Positions 21,328-31,844 of a stretch of DNA of 64,000 nt are shown piece by piece. The notes under the pieces were generated by a model, which had not been told where the DNA came from, did no database searches, and saw nothing but the letters and a program-made list of their open reading frames with translations. A program made the translations under genes and the position numbers. The stretch's first letter is position 1; the number at the start of each line of letters is the position of its first letter. This DNA comes from Mauremys mutica (lineage: Eukaryota > Chordata > Testudines > Geoemydidae), in the NCBI RefSeq assembly GCF_020497125.1, contig NC_059072.1, forward strand, positions 70,811,697-70,875,696. The letters are read 5' to 3'.

Positions 21328-21454
21328 AGATATCAGATACCATTTAATGACCTGATCTGGCACAAATATCCATTTCTAGAAATTTCCTCATGATGCTGGA
21401 GTCATGACAAAAAGTAACCTCAAATGAGAACTAACTTGACGAGAAACCCTAAAT

Positions 21455-22957
21455 CAGTGGTTCTCAAACTGTGGTCCGTGTACCACCAGTGGTCCGCGAG
21501 CTCCATTCAGGTGGTCCACGGATAGTTCCTTCTAAGGTGCATGCCTGGGCAGCCACACACAACATAATGAAGGGCCACTCACCTAATTAATGGAGCCATG
21601 CAGGCATGGCTCCACTAATTAGGAGCCTGGACCCTGGAGAAGACACACATGTAAGGTGAGGTGGTGGCCTGGGGGTAACAGGGGGTAGGAGGGTGGGGGA
21701 AGTGGGGTGAGAAGAGGGGGTGGAGGGAATTTTGGACGTGCAAGGCTGCAGCAGCCAAAGAAAGAGGCGACTTTCCCCAGCCCCAGCTCAGGGGCTGCCG
21801 GGGAGAGACCCTGTCATAAACAGATAGTTAAGGGTTAAGGTCTCTTTTACCTGTAAAGGGTTAACCTGCAGTACCTGGTGACCACCTGACGAGAGGACCA
21901 ATCAGAGACAAGATTTTTTCAAATCTCTGTGGAGGGAAGCCTTTGTCTGTGTTCTTTGTTAGAGAGCTCTTTTTGGATCTAAGAGAGGACAGTCATGTCT
22001 CCAAGTTCTCCTGGAGTAGGTTCTACTAATTAATAGTGAGTATTAATTAGAAAGGCGAATTAGTCTTATGATTTGATTTCTATATTTGCAATTGTGTGTT
22101 TGCTAAAGGAAATTCTTTATTCCTGTTTGCTGTTACTTTGCTTTCACTGAGAAAGAAAGGGGGAGGGGGGGACTCTCTCCAGAGATTGATAAGTTTAGAC
22201 CCTGTATGGTTCTATCTTGGATTACAGAGACAAGTTACTTTCTTTTTATTCTTTAATAAATTCTTTTCTTTTCTATTAAGGACTTGTTTGGTCTTTCCTT
22301 GGGTGGATTCTCAGGGAAAGAGAAGGGGGAGGTATCCCTCTGTAGTTAGATCCCGGTATCTCTGCTAGGAAAAGGGAGGGGGGAGGAAGCAGGGGGAATG
22401 GTTTATTTCTCCTGGGTGTAAGAACTCCATGGATTTGGGGCTCTTGGAATCCCCTAGGATTTTGGGGAAGGACTGTGTCTCAATCCACATTTCCTGATTG
22501 AGTGGTGGCAGCTTACTAGATCTAAACTAGGATTTTAGTTTAGAGGGAAACCAAGTCAGGTCCCCACATTGGAGCCCAACAGCTCCAAGTGGGGGTGAGA
22601 CCTATGACAGACCCCACTCCTTCCCAGCCCCAGATCAGGGGCTGCTGCGGTGGGGGAGAGGGAGAGAACTCCTCTCCTTCCCAGCCCCAGCTCGGGGGCT
22701 GCTGCAGCAAGGAAGAGAGGGCACATCCATCACATTAGAAAGGTAAGACTACCGATATTAAAATATGAGTTGTGTGCTTTTATTTGTAGAATGAAAAAAC
22801 AATTATAAAGGGTTTTTTTATATAGCGCTTTTATCCAAAGCATTTTACAATTGGAATCTAATGGTACAAACAACATTTGGAAAGAACATTAAGTGGTCCG
22901 CCAAGACCCTCAGCAATTTTCAAGAGGTCCGCGAAAAAAAAAGTTTGAGAACCACTG
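21455..22957. mobile_element. hAT element with nested LTR and perfect 8-bp target duplication
   Basis: CCCTAAAT flanks it exactly (21447-21454, 22958-22965). The ends are CAGTGGTTCTCAAACT and AGTTTGAGAACCACTG. Without the nested LTR it would be about 700 bp. The interior repeats the phrase CCAGCCCCAG(A/C)TC(A/G)GGGGCTG three times, so it has amplified a short unit. There is no transposase frame; it is non-autonomous. Confidence 0.9.
21812..22609 (+). mobile_element. Solo LTR (798 bp) nested in the hAT element
   Basis: It starts TGTCATA and ends TATGACA, with a 5-bp duplication GACCC at 21807-21811 and 22610-22614. Landmarks are TTACCTGTAAAGGGTTAA near the left end and a TTTAATAAATTC polyadenylation signal near 22255. 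The 5-bp duplication and TG...CA ends indicate a retrovirus-like integrase. No internal viral sequence remains. Confidence 0.9.
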
Positions 22958-22965
22958 CCCTAAAT

Positions 22966-23370
22966 AATTTCATATAAGGAATTTCCAGGTTATGCAAGAA
23001 CTGCTATAGTTTTCTCTGTTCTGATTTGGCAGCCAAAAACATAAATTCACATTTTTGTAAACGAACTTTGAGGGTGTCACATTTCTGTATATTAAAAATA
23101 AGTTTATTCCTTTTGGGTACTAATTTAAAAGGACATCACATTCTAAATACTCTCTGTGCACAGATAATTTTATTCCTTGTAGATCTTCCTCTTGAGTGGC
23201 TCACAGAAGGCTATTAAACCCCTTCATTTACAAGTCGTCCTGTCCACTAGATCAAGGAGTGCAGCGCCCAAGTGACAGCAATAGTTAAATGGAAGGTTGA
23301 TCACAGTGTGTAAGTCCCTACACTGAGAGAAAATTGTAATAGAGGGCTCTTTAATATAAAATATGAGGGC
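22966..23370. other. Intronic sequence, no features seen
   Basis: Nothing recognisable. Confidence 0.45.
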
Positions 23371-23650
23371 ATAGCAAGATAGAATGACTGGAAGTTTAAG
23401 CTAAACAAACTGAAGTTTGTTGAAACTGGAAATAAGTTGCACATTTTTAAACAGTGAGGGATTAATCACTGGAACAATCTACCAATCAACACGGTGGATT
23501 TTCAGATACTGTAAGTCTTTAAATCAAAATTGGATGTCATTCTGAGACAATATGCTCTAGCCCAATCTGAAATCATTAGGTTCAATACAGAAATGACTAG
23601 GTGAAATTCTATGGTCTATAGTGCAGGAGCTCAGACTAGATCATAATGGT
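23371..23650 (+). mobile_element. CR1-like LINE 3' fragment
   Basis: Phrases such as 'ctggaacaatctaccaa', 'tggattttcagatactgtaag' and 'tcagactagatcataatggtc' follow the 3' coding end and tail of turtle CR1 LINEs (W-N-x-LP region, then the 3' UTR). Heavily mutated. Confidence 0.5.
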
Positions 23651-24013
23651 CAGAGAGCCAGAATGGGAGGAGGCAGGGCCATGGCCCCATCACTTTTAGA
23701 AGTGGGAGGGCTATGCCATAAGGGCAAACAATGGGGGGGGGGAAGGAGAGGTGGCACAGGGGCGGTGGCCACTGTTCTGGCGCAAGTCGCCCCCTACACT
23801 TTAAGGGAGCTTCTGCCACTCCTGATAACTGTTCCTTCTGGCCTTAAAAAAAAAAGAGAATTACATATTTGATATGGACTGTGAAGGCACATAATTTAAA
23901 ATGTAAGGAAGCTCCCTGAAAATGTAAGGCAACCAAAATAAATTAAAGCAATGATTTAGACAAGTACATATTTCTATCCAATACACACAGAATAAGAGAC
24001 TAATCTAAGTTTT

Positions 24014-24217
24014 ATACAGTGCTGTAGCCATAGTAGTCTCTGGATATTAGAGAGACAGGGTGGGTGAAGTAATACCTTTTATTGGACTAACTTCTGTTGA
24101 TGAGAAAGACATGCTTTCGAGCTCACACAGAGCTCTTCTTCAGGTCTGGGCTCAAAAGTTTGTCTCTCACACCAACAGAAGTTGATCCAATAAAAGATAT
24201 TACCTCACTCACCTTAG
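24014..24217. mobile_element. Solo Penelope-type terminus, foldback, with 10-bp target duplication
   Basis: TCTAAGTTTT is repeated at 24004-24013 and 24218-24227. The body is a foldback: the TTTTATTGGACTAACTTCTG region is complemented by CAGAAGTTGATCCAATAAAA. Between the arms, the minus strand carries a hairpin with CTGAAGA, a 6-bp stem (GAGCTC/GAGCTC) and GAAA. This organisation equals that of the Penelope ends at 51.1 and 60.5 kb, although the primary sequence differs. Confidence 0.65.
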
Positions 24218-24227
24218 TCTAAGTTTT

Positions 24228-25122
24228 GACATTTCTGGATGTTAAAGCACAAAAGTTAATGGAGAAAGGGACAGAAAATGACTATCCTAATTACAAAAAG
24301 ACAAACATTCTTGTTAATTCAACTTATTAACATAAAAAATTGTGATTAAGAGGACAGAAGCTATAAATTCACAGCTTTCTGTTAAAGGATGACAGCTTTA
24401 AGAACTTAATTTTATACACACACTAAACTTTCCTAAAGCATTCCATAGATTTAATTAGCTACACCAGGCACAAATGAAAACTGCATACATCAATTTGGAC
24501 ATGAGGAATTACAGGAAAGTAGGATGCTATCTGATCCACTGTCATCTTTTTTATTTGAACTTTCATGCTTCAGGTTTCTTCTCTCTTCAGTGTTCAGTTG
24601 TATCAAACTAATTTGTATTACTTGTTTCAAACCCTTAGTATTCTATTGAACAATTCAAAACTTTAAAAATTAACCAAAGCAAAACTATTGCACTCAGCTT
24701 GCTATTTAAGACACTGTCCCGGATTTTGAACCTTTGCAGTAAAGAGCTTTGTTCCACTACCAATAAAATCCCTGCATAATTGTGTATCCCAGCACTGTGT
24801 TGCCTTGGCGTTGTCTCTTTTCCAGCAACAGTAAGGCAGCTTTTTAAAACTTCTACTAAATATATTCTTCAGATTTTTATCCTTGGTGTTATGAAAATGG
24901 TCTATAAAATGCAGTATTCTACCTCTACCCTAGTCACAGCCTTATATAGTAAAACACTACTTTTGCCATGTATTCTCATACGATGGAAGTATCTGTGTAT
25001 TTTAAGCTTATTTTAACAGAAGCACTATTAGTCTAATGCATTCAAGATTTGTACCAAAATAACCCTAAAATTGTTTGTTAGCCAAAACTCTGTAGTCAAT
25101 ATGTATTTCACTTTGTAGATAC
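24228..25122. other. Intronic sequence, no features seen
   Basis: AT-rich, no recognisable features. Confidence 0.5.
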
Positions 25123-25125
25123 TAT

Positions 25126-25412
25126 GGGCTTGGCTACACTTACAAATTTGCAGCGCTGCAGCAGGGTGTGAAAACATACCCTCTCCAGCGCTGCAAATTG
25201 CGGCGCTGCAAAGTGCCAGTGTAGTCAAAGCCCCAGCGCTGGGAGCGTGGCTCCCAGCGCTGTCCGTTATTCCCCACAGGGAGGTGGAGTACGGACAGCG
25301 CTGGGAGAGCTCTCTCTCAGCGCTGGCGCTTTGACTACACTTAGCGCTTCAAAGCGCTGCCGCGGCAGCGCTACCGCGGCAGTGCTTTGAAGTGCTAAGT
25401 GTAGCCACAGCC
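25126..25412. mobile_element. Harbinger-like MITE (287 bp)
   Basis: Flanked by TAT (25123-25125 and 25413-25415). The ends are GGGCTTGGCTACACTTA and TAAGTGTAGCCACAGCC. The inside is packed with CAGCGCTG/AGCGCT palindromes and a long foldback around 25350-25390. Same family as 5890-6843. Confidence 0.7.
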
Positions 25413-26018
25413 TATGTTCTGATTAGCTGCTCCCTTGACTTATTACCTTCCTGAACAATTTGTGTTAGAGGGTATATTTGTTTTTTTGTTATTGTAGACA
25501 AAAATATACCTGTTTTTTCCATCAGCCATACACTGTGAATTTATCTATACATGCATATAAAATCTTGATGGAGATAACATGGCATAACAGAGGAGGATCC
25601 ATCTGTTTGAACATAATGCTCTGTGTTATTGCTATATTTGTATTTCTGTTAGCCCTTAAGGCACTGGAAGTCTGCATTTCGTGGTACTAAATGCTAATGC
25701 AAAATGCATTTGAGGTCACTGTCTGAGGCTGGAACTGACAATGCCAGAGGGGCTGGAAGCAGTGTTTAAAATTAACCCAGGTCTCAAGTTCTTCAATATC
25801 AATCACTGACAGTTTTCAGTTCATCTTTTTAATTTCTTCTTTCATTTTCATGTAACTGGTTTCTTGAGTACACTTAAATATTCTGCACATTGAGCCCTGT
25901 TTAAACAGAAACTTAAAGTATATCTTTCAAATGAAGAAGATATGCGCAGACAGATGTATCAGCCTTAAAAGTCCTTGTGTCCATTTCAATATAAAAACTA
26001 TAAAGCTAAGAACAAAAT

Positions 26019-26226
26019 ACTCTGAGTTCTGGTTTGAGCATTGGCCTGCTAAACCCAGGGTTGTGAGTTCAATCCTTGAGAGGGCCACTTAGGGATCTGG
26101 GGCAAAAAATTGGTCCTGCTAGTGACGGCAGAGGGCTGGACTCGATGACCTTTCAAGGTCCCTTCCAGTTCTAGGAGATTGGTATATCTCCAATAATTAT
26201 TATTTATTAATTATTATTATTATTAA
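26019..26226 (+). mobile_element. tRNA-derived SINE of the turtle Cry type
   Basis: The head resembles a tRNA gene with pol III promoter boxes: a box A-like stretch ending GGTTTGAGCA and box B in GTGAGTTCAATCC. A body (GGGGCAAAAAATTGGTCCTG) and a CR1-like tail (GGACTCGATGACCTTTCAAG, CCTTCCAGTTCT) follow, then an AT-rich ATT repeat. This head-plus-CR1-tail design is the described cryptodire SINE, mobilised by CR1 reverse transcriptase. Acceptor-stem pairing is absent, so it is not a functional tRNA. Confidence 0.82.
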
Positions 26227-28182
26227 TTCAGATTTATGCATCACATCCCACTTTGGGCTCAAGAGACCAATCCTTGGGTCTGGCTAAGATATACTTAGCA
26301 CAGTACCAAGTGGGATGGCAAAGGTGACAAACTTTAACTCTCCCCTGATCTCAGAGCTGCAGGTTCACCCCCAGGATAAGTTAAAGCAGATTCAAGTTAA
26401 AGCAGGGTCAAGTTCGCCCCCAGAATAAGGTAAAAGCTGCTCTAACCTAAGCCTAGCTTGCAATGATCTCCAAGGGGCTGTTACAGCAGCCAGGAATAGT
26501 GGCCAGGGCACTGCTGCACTCCCAACAGCCCCTCCCCTCGTATGCCATATTCTGAGAGTTGTAAGGGGAGAGGAGGTGGTGAGTGGCTCCAAGCTGGCTA
26601 TACACCACTAGTGAGATCTCTGTAGGGAATCCACTACGGCAATATTAAATTTGCTTTTCTCCACCAGACCAAAACAAAGCAGATTTGGCATGGGCCAGGT
26701 TCTGGCCCTCAGATTATAAACTCACCAAGGAATTGAATCAAAGCTCACTGAAGTCAATGGGTTTTGGTTCAGGTGCTAATTTTAGTGCCTATTATAAACA
26801 TTAGGGCAATTCTTTTTAATAACTGACAGTCTTATCACACTTAAATGAGACCCAACTGATTGCAAGACAGTATTTTTATACAACAGCAGGCAGAGTTTAG
26901 TAGTTACATATTAATTGAACTGATAACCAAGAGCTCTGATGTTTTAAAAATCTATTTACAACACAATGAGGAGATATTAGTTTGTACATTTAAGACAATA
27001 TTTTCTGGACTAAAAAAGTCCTCCAGAAAGTATATTTCTTCTTCCCTCTACAGAAAGCTGATTTTAAAAAAGCACAAGGATTAGTCATTACCTTGCTTAA
27101 GCAAGGTAATCTTTGGCACATAGTTTATGATATGGTGCCATTTTAAAACTGAATTTGAGTTTAACCTCTTAAATCTTGCAAATGAAGCGTTTCATCACTA
27201 TGTTAATTTCATTTCTTCTCACGCTGCACCTGCAAGCATACCCTGCAATCAATCTTGTAACAGAAAAGAAGAGGGGCATCATTTCATACGCTGATTTTGC
27301 ATTTCACAACGAATAACCTTCACATTTAGGACGCTTAAGTGAAAAAAAAACACAAAAGAAATTAATTCCTACTTAATACCAACACCAAACCCATTATGAT
27401 TCAAAATGTAAGAACTGTCACTTATTATGTTTTTAATTCTGAAATCCATGTGCGCACCAATGCAAAAATGAAAGCATAAATGAAGAAATCAGGAAGATCA
27501 TCTAAAGTCAACTGAAGTTACAAGGCTGTCAACTTTGACACATCAAGATAAGCAGCAGGTTAACTTGAGGAGTGGATGCAATAAACAGCTTTGAAAGATA
27601 ACAGACTGAACTGAATAATTAAGCACTTTCAAAAGAATTATATGAGCTATGCTTAAGGGAAGGTAGCAGCACTGGAGAAGGCTCATGGGACATAAAAGGG
27701 AAACAGCATATTTAGCTCTGGAACAACATGTTTTGTCTGGAACAACGCAGGAGGCACACACTGGCAAACACTACAGTGTGAATACTCAACCTCTGGGTGT
27801 TTCCCCAGAACCAAGTAGTGTCAAGTGTTGCATGATCAGCAAGCTATAGTAGTAAAATAAAATTGGTAACTGTATAATGAAAAACAACCACTTTGGTTAC
27901 TAATTTCTCTAAATAAGATTTTGCTTTGAAAAAATGAATTGAGTAAGTCCACAGTAACTATTTCCCCCCCAAGGCATTTCCTCAGGACTTTATGCATACA
28001 CGGAAAACACCTGGTGTAAAACAAGCATATGTAGCTAAACAGCTATTTACATAACAAATCGAAAGGCTACCCCATCAAGTGAGGTAGATGCATTACCTAA
28101 ATGGGTATTTACACAAGACATACCAGGAGATTCATAGAACTACAAATCTGTTGTGTATGTAATTCCCACAGGCTTCTTAAAT
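26227..28182. other. Intronic sequence, no features seen
   Basis: AT-rich; short frames only, none recognisable. Confidence 0.5.
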
Positions 28183-28717
28183 CAGTGTTTCTCAAATGTA
28201 GTCACCGTGGCCGCATGTGGCCACCAGTGCCTTTTCTTGCGGTCACAGCCTCTTGGGGTTTGATGAAGGGAGGTGGGGATGCAAAGCAGTGGCCCTCTCC
28301 CAGGGCTGCCAGCAGTGGTTGGGCCCTGCCCCCCCTCCAGAGACACAAATGCTGGAGGTGCAGACAGCTGGTGAATTCCCCACTTTCCCAGGGGTAGGGG
28401 AGGCAGGCCTCGGCCACGGGACTTCGGGCTCCATACACACGGTGGCAGGCTCTGGCCCAGGCTCACCACACCCCACCACTGTCCCTCCCTCCCCATCCAG
28501 GGCTTAATTTGTCCCAGGGCTTGCCAGGGCTGAGTAATTCTGCTGTGAAAAGTGATATTAACAAACTATAAATATCACTTATCACAGCAGAAGACTTACT
28601 TGGTTAGCAAGTCTTGGGGGGAGGGGGAGAAAGCACAACCAAAAAAAGCAAAAGAAACGACAACAAAAAGACAAGAACATGCAAAGTGCCTTATTTGTGT
28701 TTCTGTTCTGTTTAGGT

Positions 28718-30087
28718 CAGGGGTCCCAAACTCAAATGACCCCGAGGGCCGCATGAGGACTAGTGCATTGGCCCGAGGGCCGCATCACTGACACGCCCCC
28801 TTGCTGCCCCTGGCCCCACCCCCAATCCACCCCTTCCATGAGGCCCCGCCCCTGCCCTGTCTCTTCTCCACCTCCTCCCCTAAGCGCGCGGCTCCCCGCT
28901 CCTCCCCCCTCCCTCCTGGAAAGTGCTAAGCGCCACCAACAGCTGTTTGGTGGCTTGGCGGCGGGGCACTTAGGCGGCGGGTCCCGGAACAGAAGGGGCC
29001 CCCCACCGCCGAAGACCGGGCTGCACGCCAAGGGGATCTAGTCACATAGGGTGTTGGGTTCTTAAAGATTGGCTTGTTTTAGCCTCGTTTTGAAATGGGA
29101 TTAGCTTGATTTTTGGTTTATTGTGAACATCGGGGTGCTTATTTACCACTGAAAGTTGGCAACGGTGCTTTAAGGCAAGCGCAGTCACGTTCAGAGGCAG
29201 TAGACAGCAAGAGCAGCAGCCCTAGATCTTGTACTGTCTGCAACTCTTGTTGCAGCTGTAACCCTCTGCCACCCCTGCTGCGATCTGTCTGGTGTACACT
29301 GTAAGCGCCTCCGGGCTGTGGCTTGCCAACGGCATTTGTAACGTGACACGCACACCGGGCCTGCAGGAACAAACGCTGGGGGAATAGCGGCGGCGGAGGC
29401 CGAGGGTGGGGAGCCAGCAGGGCAGAGCATCCGCCCCACGAGCCTGCCCCCCCCGTCTCACGCAGACTGAGGCCACTGGCTTGCGGGGTGGCCCCATTAC
29501 CCTAGAGAAGCGCGGCTGCCCCTGCGGCTCCAGGAACGCGTGACTGAGGCGGGGATCAGCTCCCAGGCCCCACACCAAGGTCGGTGGAGCCCACAAGCCC
29601 GACTCGGCCGCTGCCCCCAACAGCCAGGGAGACACTCCCGGAAAGCGGCCGCTGACAAGCCAGGCTCCAGCAGCGCAGCACAGTCCCCCTGCCGCTGGGC
29701 CCGGCTGCATTCCCCCTGCTAGCGTGACGGGCGCCGGCGTCCGGCTCCATCCTGAGTCCTGCTGTTCCCTCGGCTTTCCACCTCCCCCCACCCCCAGCGG
29801 CTCGCTCACTTGGCGGGCTCGGAAGCCGCTGGCGGCTGCCGCGCTCAGATCGGATTCGGGCTGAGCCCCGCCTTCTCGCTATGATTGGTCGTGGCGCCAG
29901 AGGCTCTTCCCTTGGCCCCGCCCCCCAGATCTCCTGGGTGACAGGGACGCTATTAGCCGGAGGGGCCGCGCTCCCCCCGCCCTCGGAGTGGCAGCGCATG
30001 CGCACATGAAATATTGACTCGGGAGGCCCTGGGGAGCTCCGCGGGCCGCAGGGAAGAGCTCCGCGGGCCGCATGTTTGAGACCCCTG
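28718..30087. mobile_element. hAT element with perfect 8-bp target duplication and CpG-rich cargo
   Basis: GTTTAGGT flanks it exactly (28710-28717 and 30088-30095). The ends are CAGGGGTCCCAAACTC and ATGTTTGAGACCCCTG, each followed by GGGCCGCATG-type subterminal sequence. About 29160-30010 is a CpG island with promoter-like boxes, described separately. No transposase domain was recognised. It is either an autonomous element with its coding part deleted, or a carrier of captured host DNA. Confidence 0.88.
29556..30010 (-). promoter_or_regulatory. CpG-island promoter-like block inside a hAT element
   Basis: It contains a perfect NRF1-type palindrome GCGCATGCGC (29994-30003), GC boxes (GGCCCCGCCCCC about 29914, CCCCGCC about 29866) and a CCAAT box (ATTGG, 29884-29888) within 140 bp. 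On the minus strand, an ATG at 29750 in context AGGATGG opens a 64-codon frame ending at 29556 (MEPDAGARHASRGN...), which I do not recognise. This arrangement is typical of a housekeeping promoter with a first exon. Whether it drives transcription is unknown. Confidence 0.5.
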
Positions 30088-30316
30088 GTTTAGGTCCAGT
30101 AAAGAATAGAGACAAATGTAAATTATTTTTATTACTGAGTTTGAAGAAAGCCCTATATAAATAAATTACAATTATTTGGACATGTATATGTGCATATTTA
30201 TTTTGTTTTTCCTAAAGTTAATTAAGTATTTTAGGAAAAATTGTCAGCGCAACCACCAGCAAGAGTTGGCAGCCGCACTCTGAGGACAACAAAAAATTTG
30301 TTGCGAGAACCCCATG

Positions 30317-31682
30317 TCTAGTTCACCAAAGTAGGACCCATCTTTTCCATTTGTCCTACTTAAAAAAAAAGTTATTGTCGAAGTAATGGTCAAAGATAAC
30401 ACTTAATGTGCAGTCCTACTCTAGACAAAAGACTTAAAATGGTGCTCTGTGGTCCATATTTCTTGTCTCTCTGATTACCGTATGAGTTTGGTTTATAAAT
30501 AAAAGAGGATTTCTCTAATTTCCAGCGCTGCAGATTCAGCCTAGGCTTGGGGAATCCTATTGTGTTCTTTTCTTCTTGTCTACCTCCACTTGTAGTAAAG
30601 GTTCCGCAAGCAAAATCAGGCCATCAGTGACAGTTGGCATAACTTGAGTGTTAAGAAGTTGCCCCTCAGTGACATTCAGCAACCCAACTGTCCTCTATGG
30701 ATTTACACAGATGTAACTAACTGCAACTTAGCCAGCTATTCTGTTGAGGGAAAACAAAAGAATGAAATAGCTTCCTCTTCCAACTCTCCTGGCTCTATGG
30801 AGATAACCTGACAAAAATAAAGGTTTGTCACACACACAGACACACACACAGCAGAACGGCCATTTTTACATTGCAACTTTCAAAGCAGAACTGTACTTCA
30901 GACTGACAATGCTTGGAAATAGAATTTTTAAAGTTTAAGTTTCCTAAAGTATAATATAGGACTATACGCCCATTAATACTGATTTGAATCACACTTATGT
31001 AGATGTACAATGAAAAGTTTTTTAAAATTCCACCACAGCTCTCATTATTTTATTGTTAATTAACACTTTTCCCTGCACACTTTCACCTATCAGAACAGAT
31101 CGAAATGTATGACTAAGATGAGATTCAATCCACATTTACTGGAGACCGCTGCAATACTAAAAGAGGGGGGTTGTGATTAAGAATAAAACTTTAGCTTTAA
31201 CTCAGCTTCTTGACTTGTCATTCTAAGTAAGACCACTGACATTTTGTGTGTGAACTTTGCAGCAGTTACCGTGGAGCGGCTAAAAACTACACAGTTTAAA
31301 AATCTCTGTCACTCACTTTAAGAGTCTTTTGGGGACATTCTCTCCCCATCATACAATTTTTCAGTTGCAAAAAACTGCATCCTGTATGCAAATCAAAACA
31401 AAGCACCACATTCTCTATCAAGCATGTACAGAATCCCTTTTAGGCAGACACACTTATGTTCTCTCTGAAACAAGCTAGTTTATTTACTCACATGTCAAAA
31501 ACACAATTTCTGCTCTTCCCACAATCAGATTTCATCCAGAAATATGTTTGGAATATTCATTCTAGTTACTGTAAACCAACATCTTAGTAAAGGGCTTTCA
31601 CCTAAATTGATGGATTTGGGATTGTAAATTTTGGTTTTTGTTTTTATTAAGATCTACTGAGCAAGAGTGAGACAAAACAAAC
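30317..31682. other. Intronic sequence with a short CA repeat
   Basis: A CACACA tract lies at about 30830-30850. Otherwise AT-rich, with the donor of the alternative OSBPL8 exon at the right edge. Confidence 0.45.
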
Positions 31683-31839
31683 CTGGTAAAGCAGGAGATA
31701 TTTCATTGTATCCTCCAAACGAAGCATTCCGGACAAGTTTTCGGACATCAGATCGTGCAGGAAACACACCAGGCGAAACCCCAGCACATGAAGAAAACCT
31801 ACGTCGCAGTGGACCCTCTTCCTTCATGAGTTAGATGGT
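31683..31839 (-). CDS. OSBPL8: Candidate alternative first coding exon of OSBPL8 (ORP5-like N-terminus)
   Basis: On the minus strand an ATG at 31827-31825 opens 48 sense codons ending ...SPALP plus one G at 31683, then a GTTTGT donor. The peptide begins MKEEGPLRRRFSSCAG and contains RKLVRN and YNEISP. Its pattern MKEE-x2-LRRRFS-x-C ... RKL-x-RN ... G-x-NE-x2-P-x2-PG follows the N-terminus of OSBPL5, the closest paralogue of OSBPL8 (from family knowledge). An in-frame TAA lies three codons upstream, so ATG is the first possible start; a CACAG at 31844-31840 could be an acceptor for a preceding 5'UTR exon. Both this exon and the 56866 exon end after the first base of a Gly codon, so either could splice to the same next exon. 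Many CpGs are retained within the codons, unlike the surrounding intron. A nested, unrelated gene is less likely. Confidence 0.7.
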
Positions 31840-31844
31840 CTGTG

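Larger units (their letters stand above)
19548..21446. other. Intronic sequence outside the duplicated blocks
   Basis: AT-rich DNA without exons, RNA genes or bounded repeats other than the duplicate pair. Confidence 0.45.
28183..30316. mobile_element. Outer hAT-like element interrupted by a second hAT
   Basis: The left end CAGTGTTTCTCAAATG and right end TTGCGAGAACCCCATG are imperfect inverted repeats. Interior phrases match across the insertion (GTGGCCGCATGTGGCC at the left, GGCAGCCGCACTCTGAGG at the right). Flanking 8-mers do not match, so the outer limits are tentative. The inner element 28718-30087 accounts for most of the length. Confidence 0.5.

Noticed and set aside
20911..21363. Minus-strand frame of 150 codons
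   Set aside because: No recognisable motif, no splice context, and it overlaps a non-coding direct duplicate.
26019..26090. Possible tRNA gene
   Set aside because: Box A/B-like words are present but the acceptor stem does not pair and a SINE body and tail follow.
29222..29809. Minus-strand open frame of 195 codons in the CpG-rich block
   Set aside because: No domain recognised; long frames are expected in GC-rich sequence. Kept only as part of the promoter-like block.
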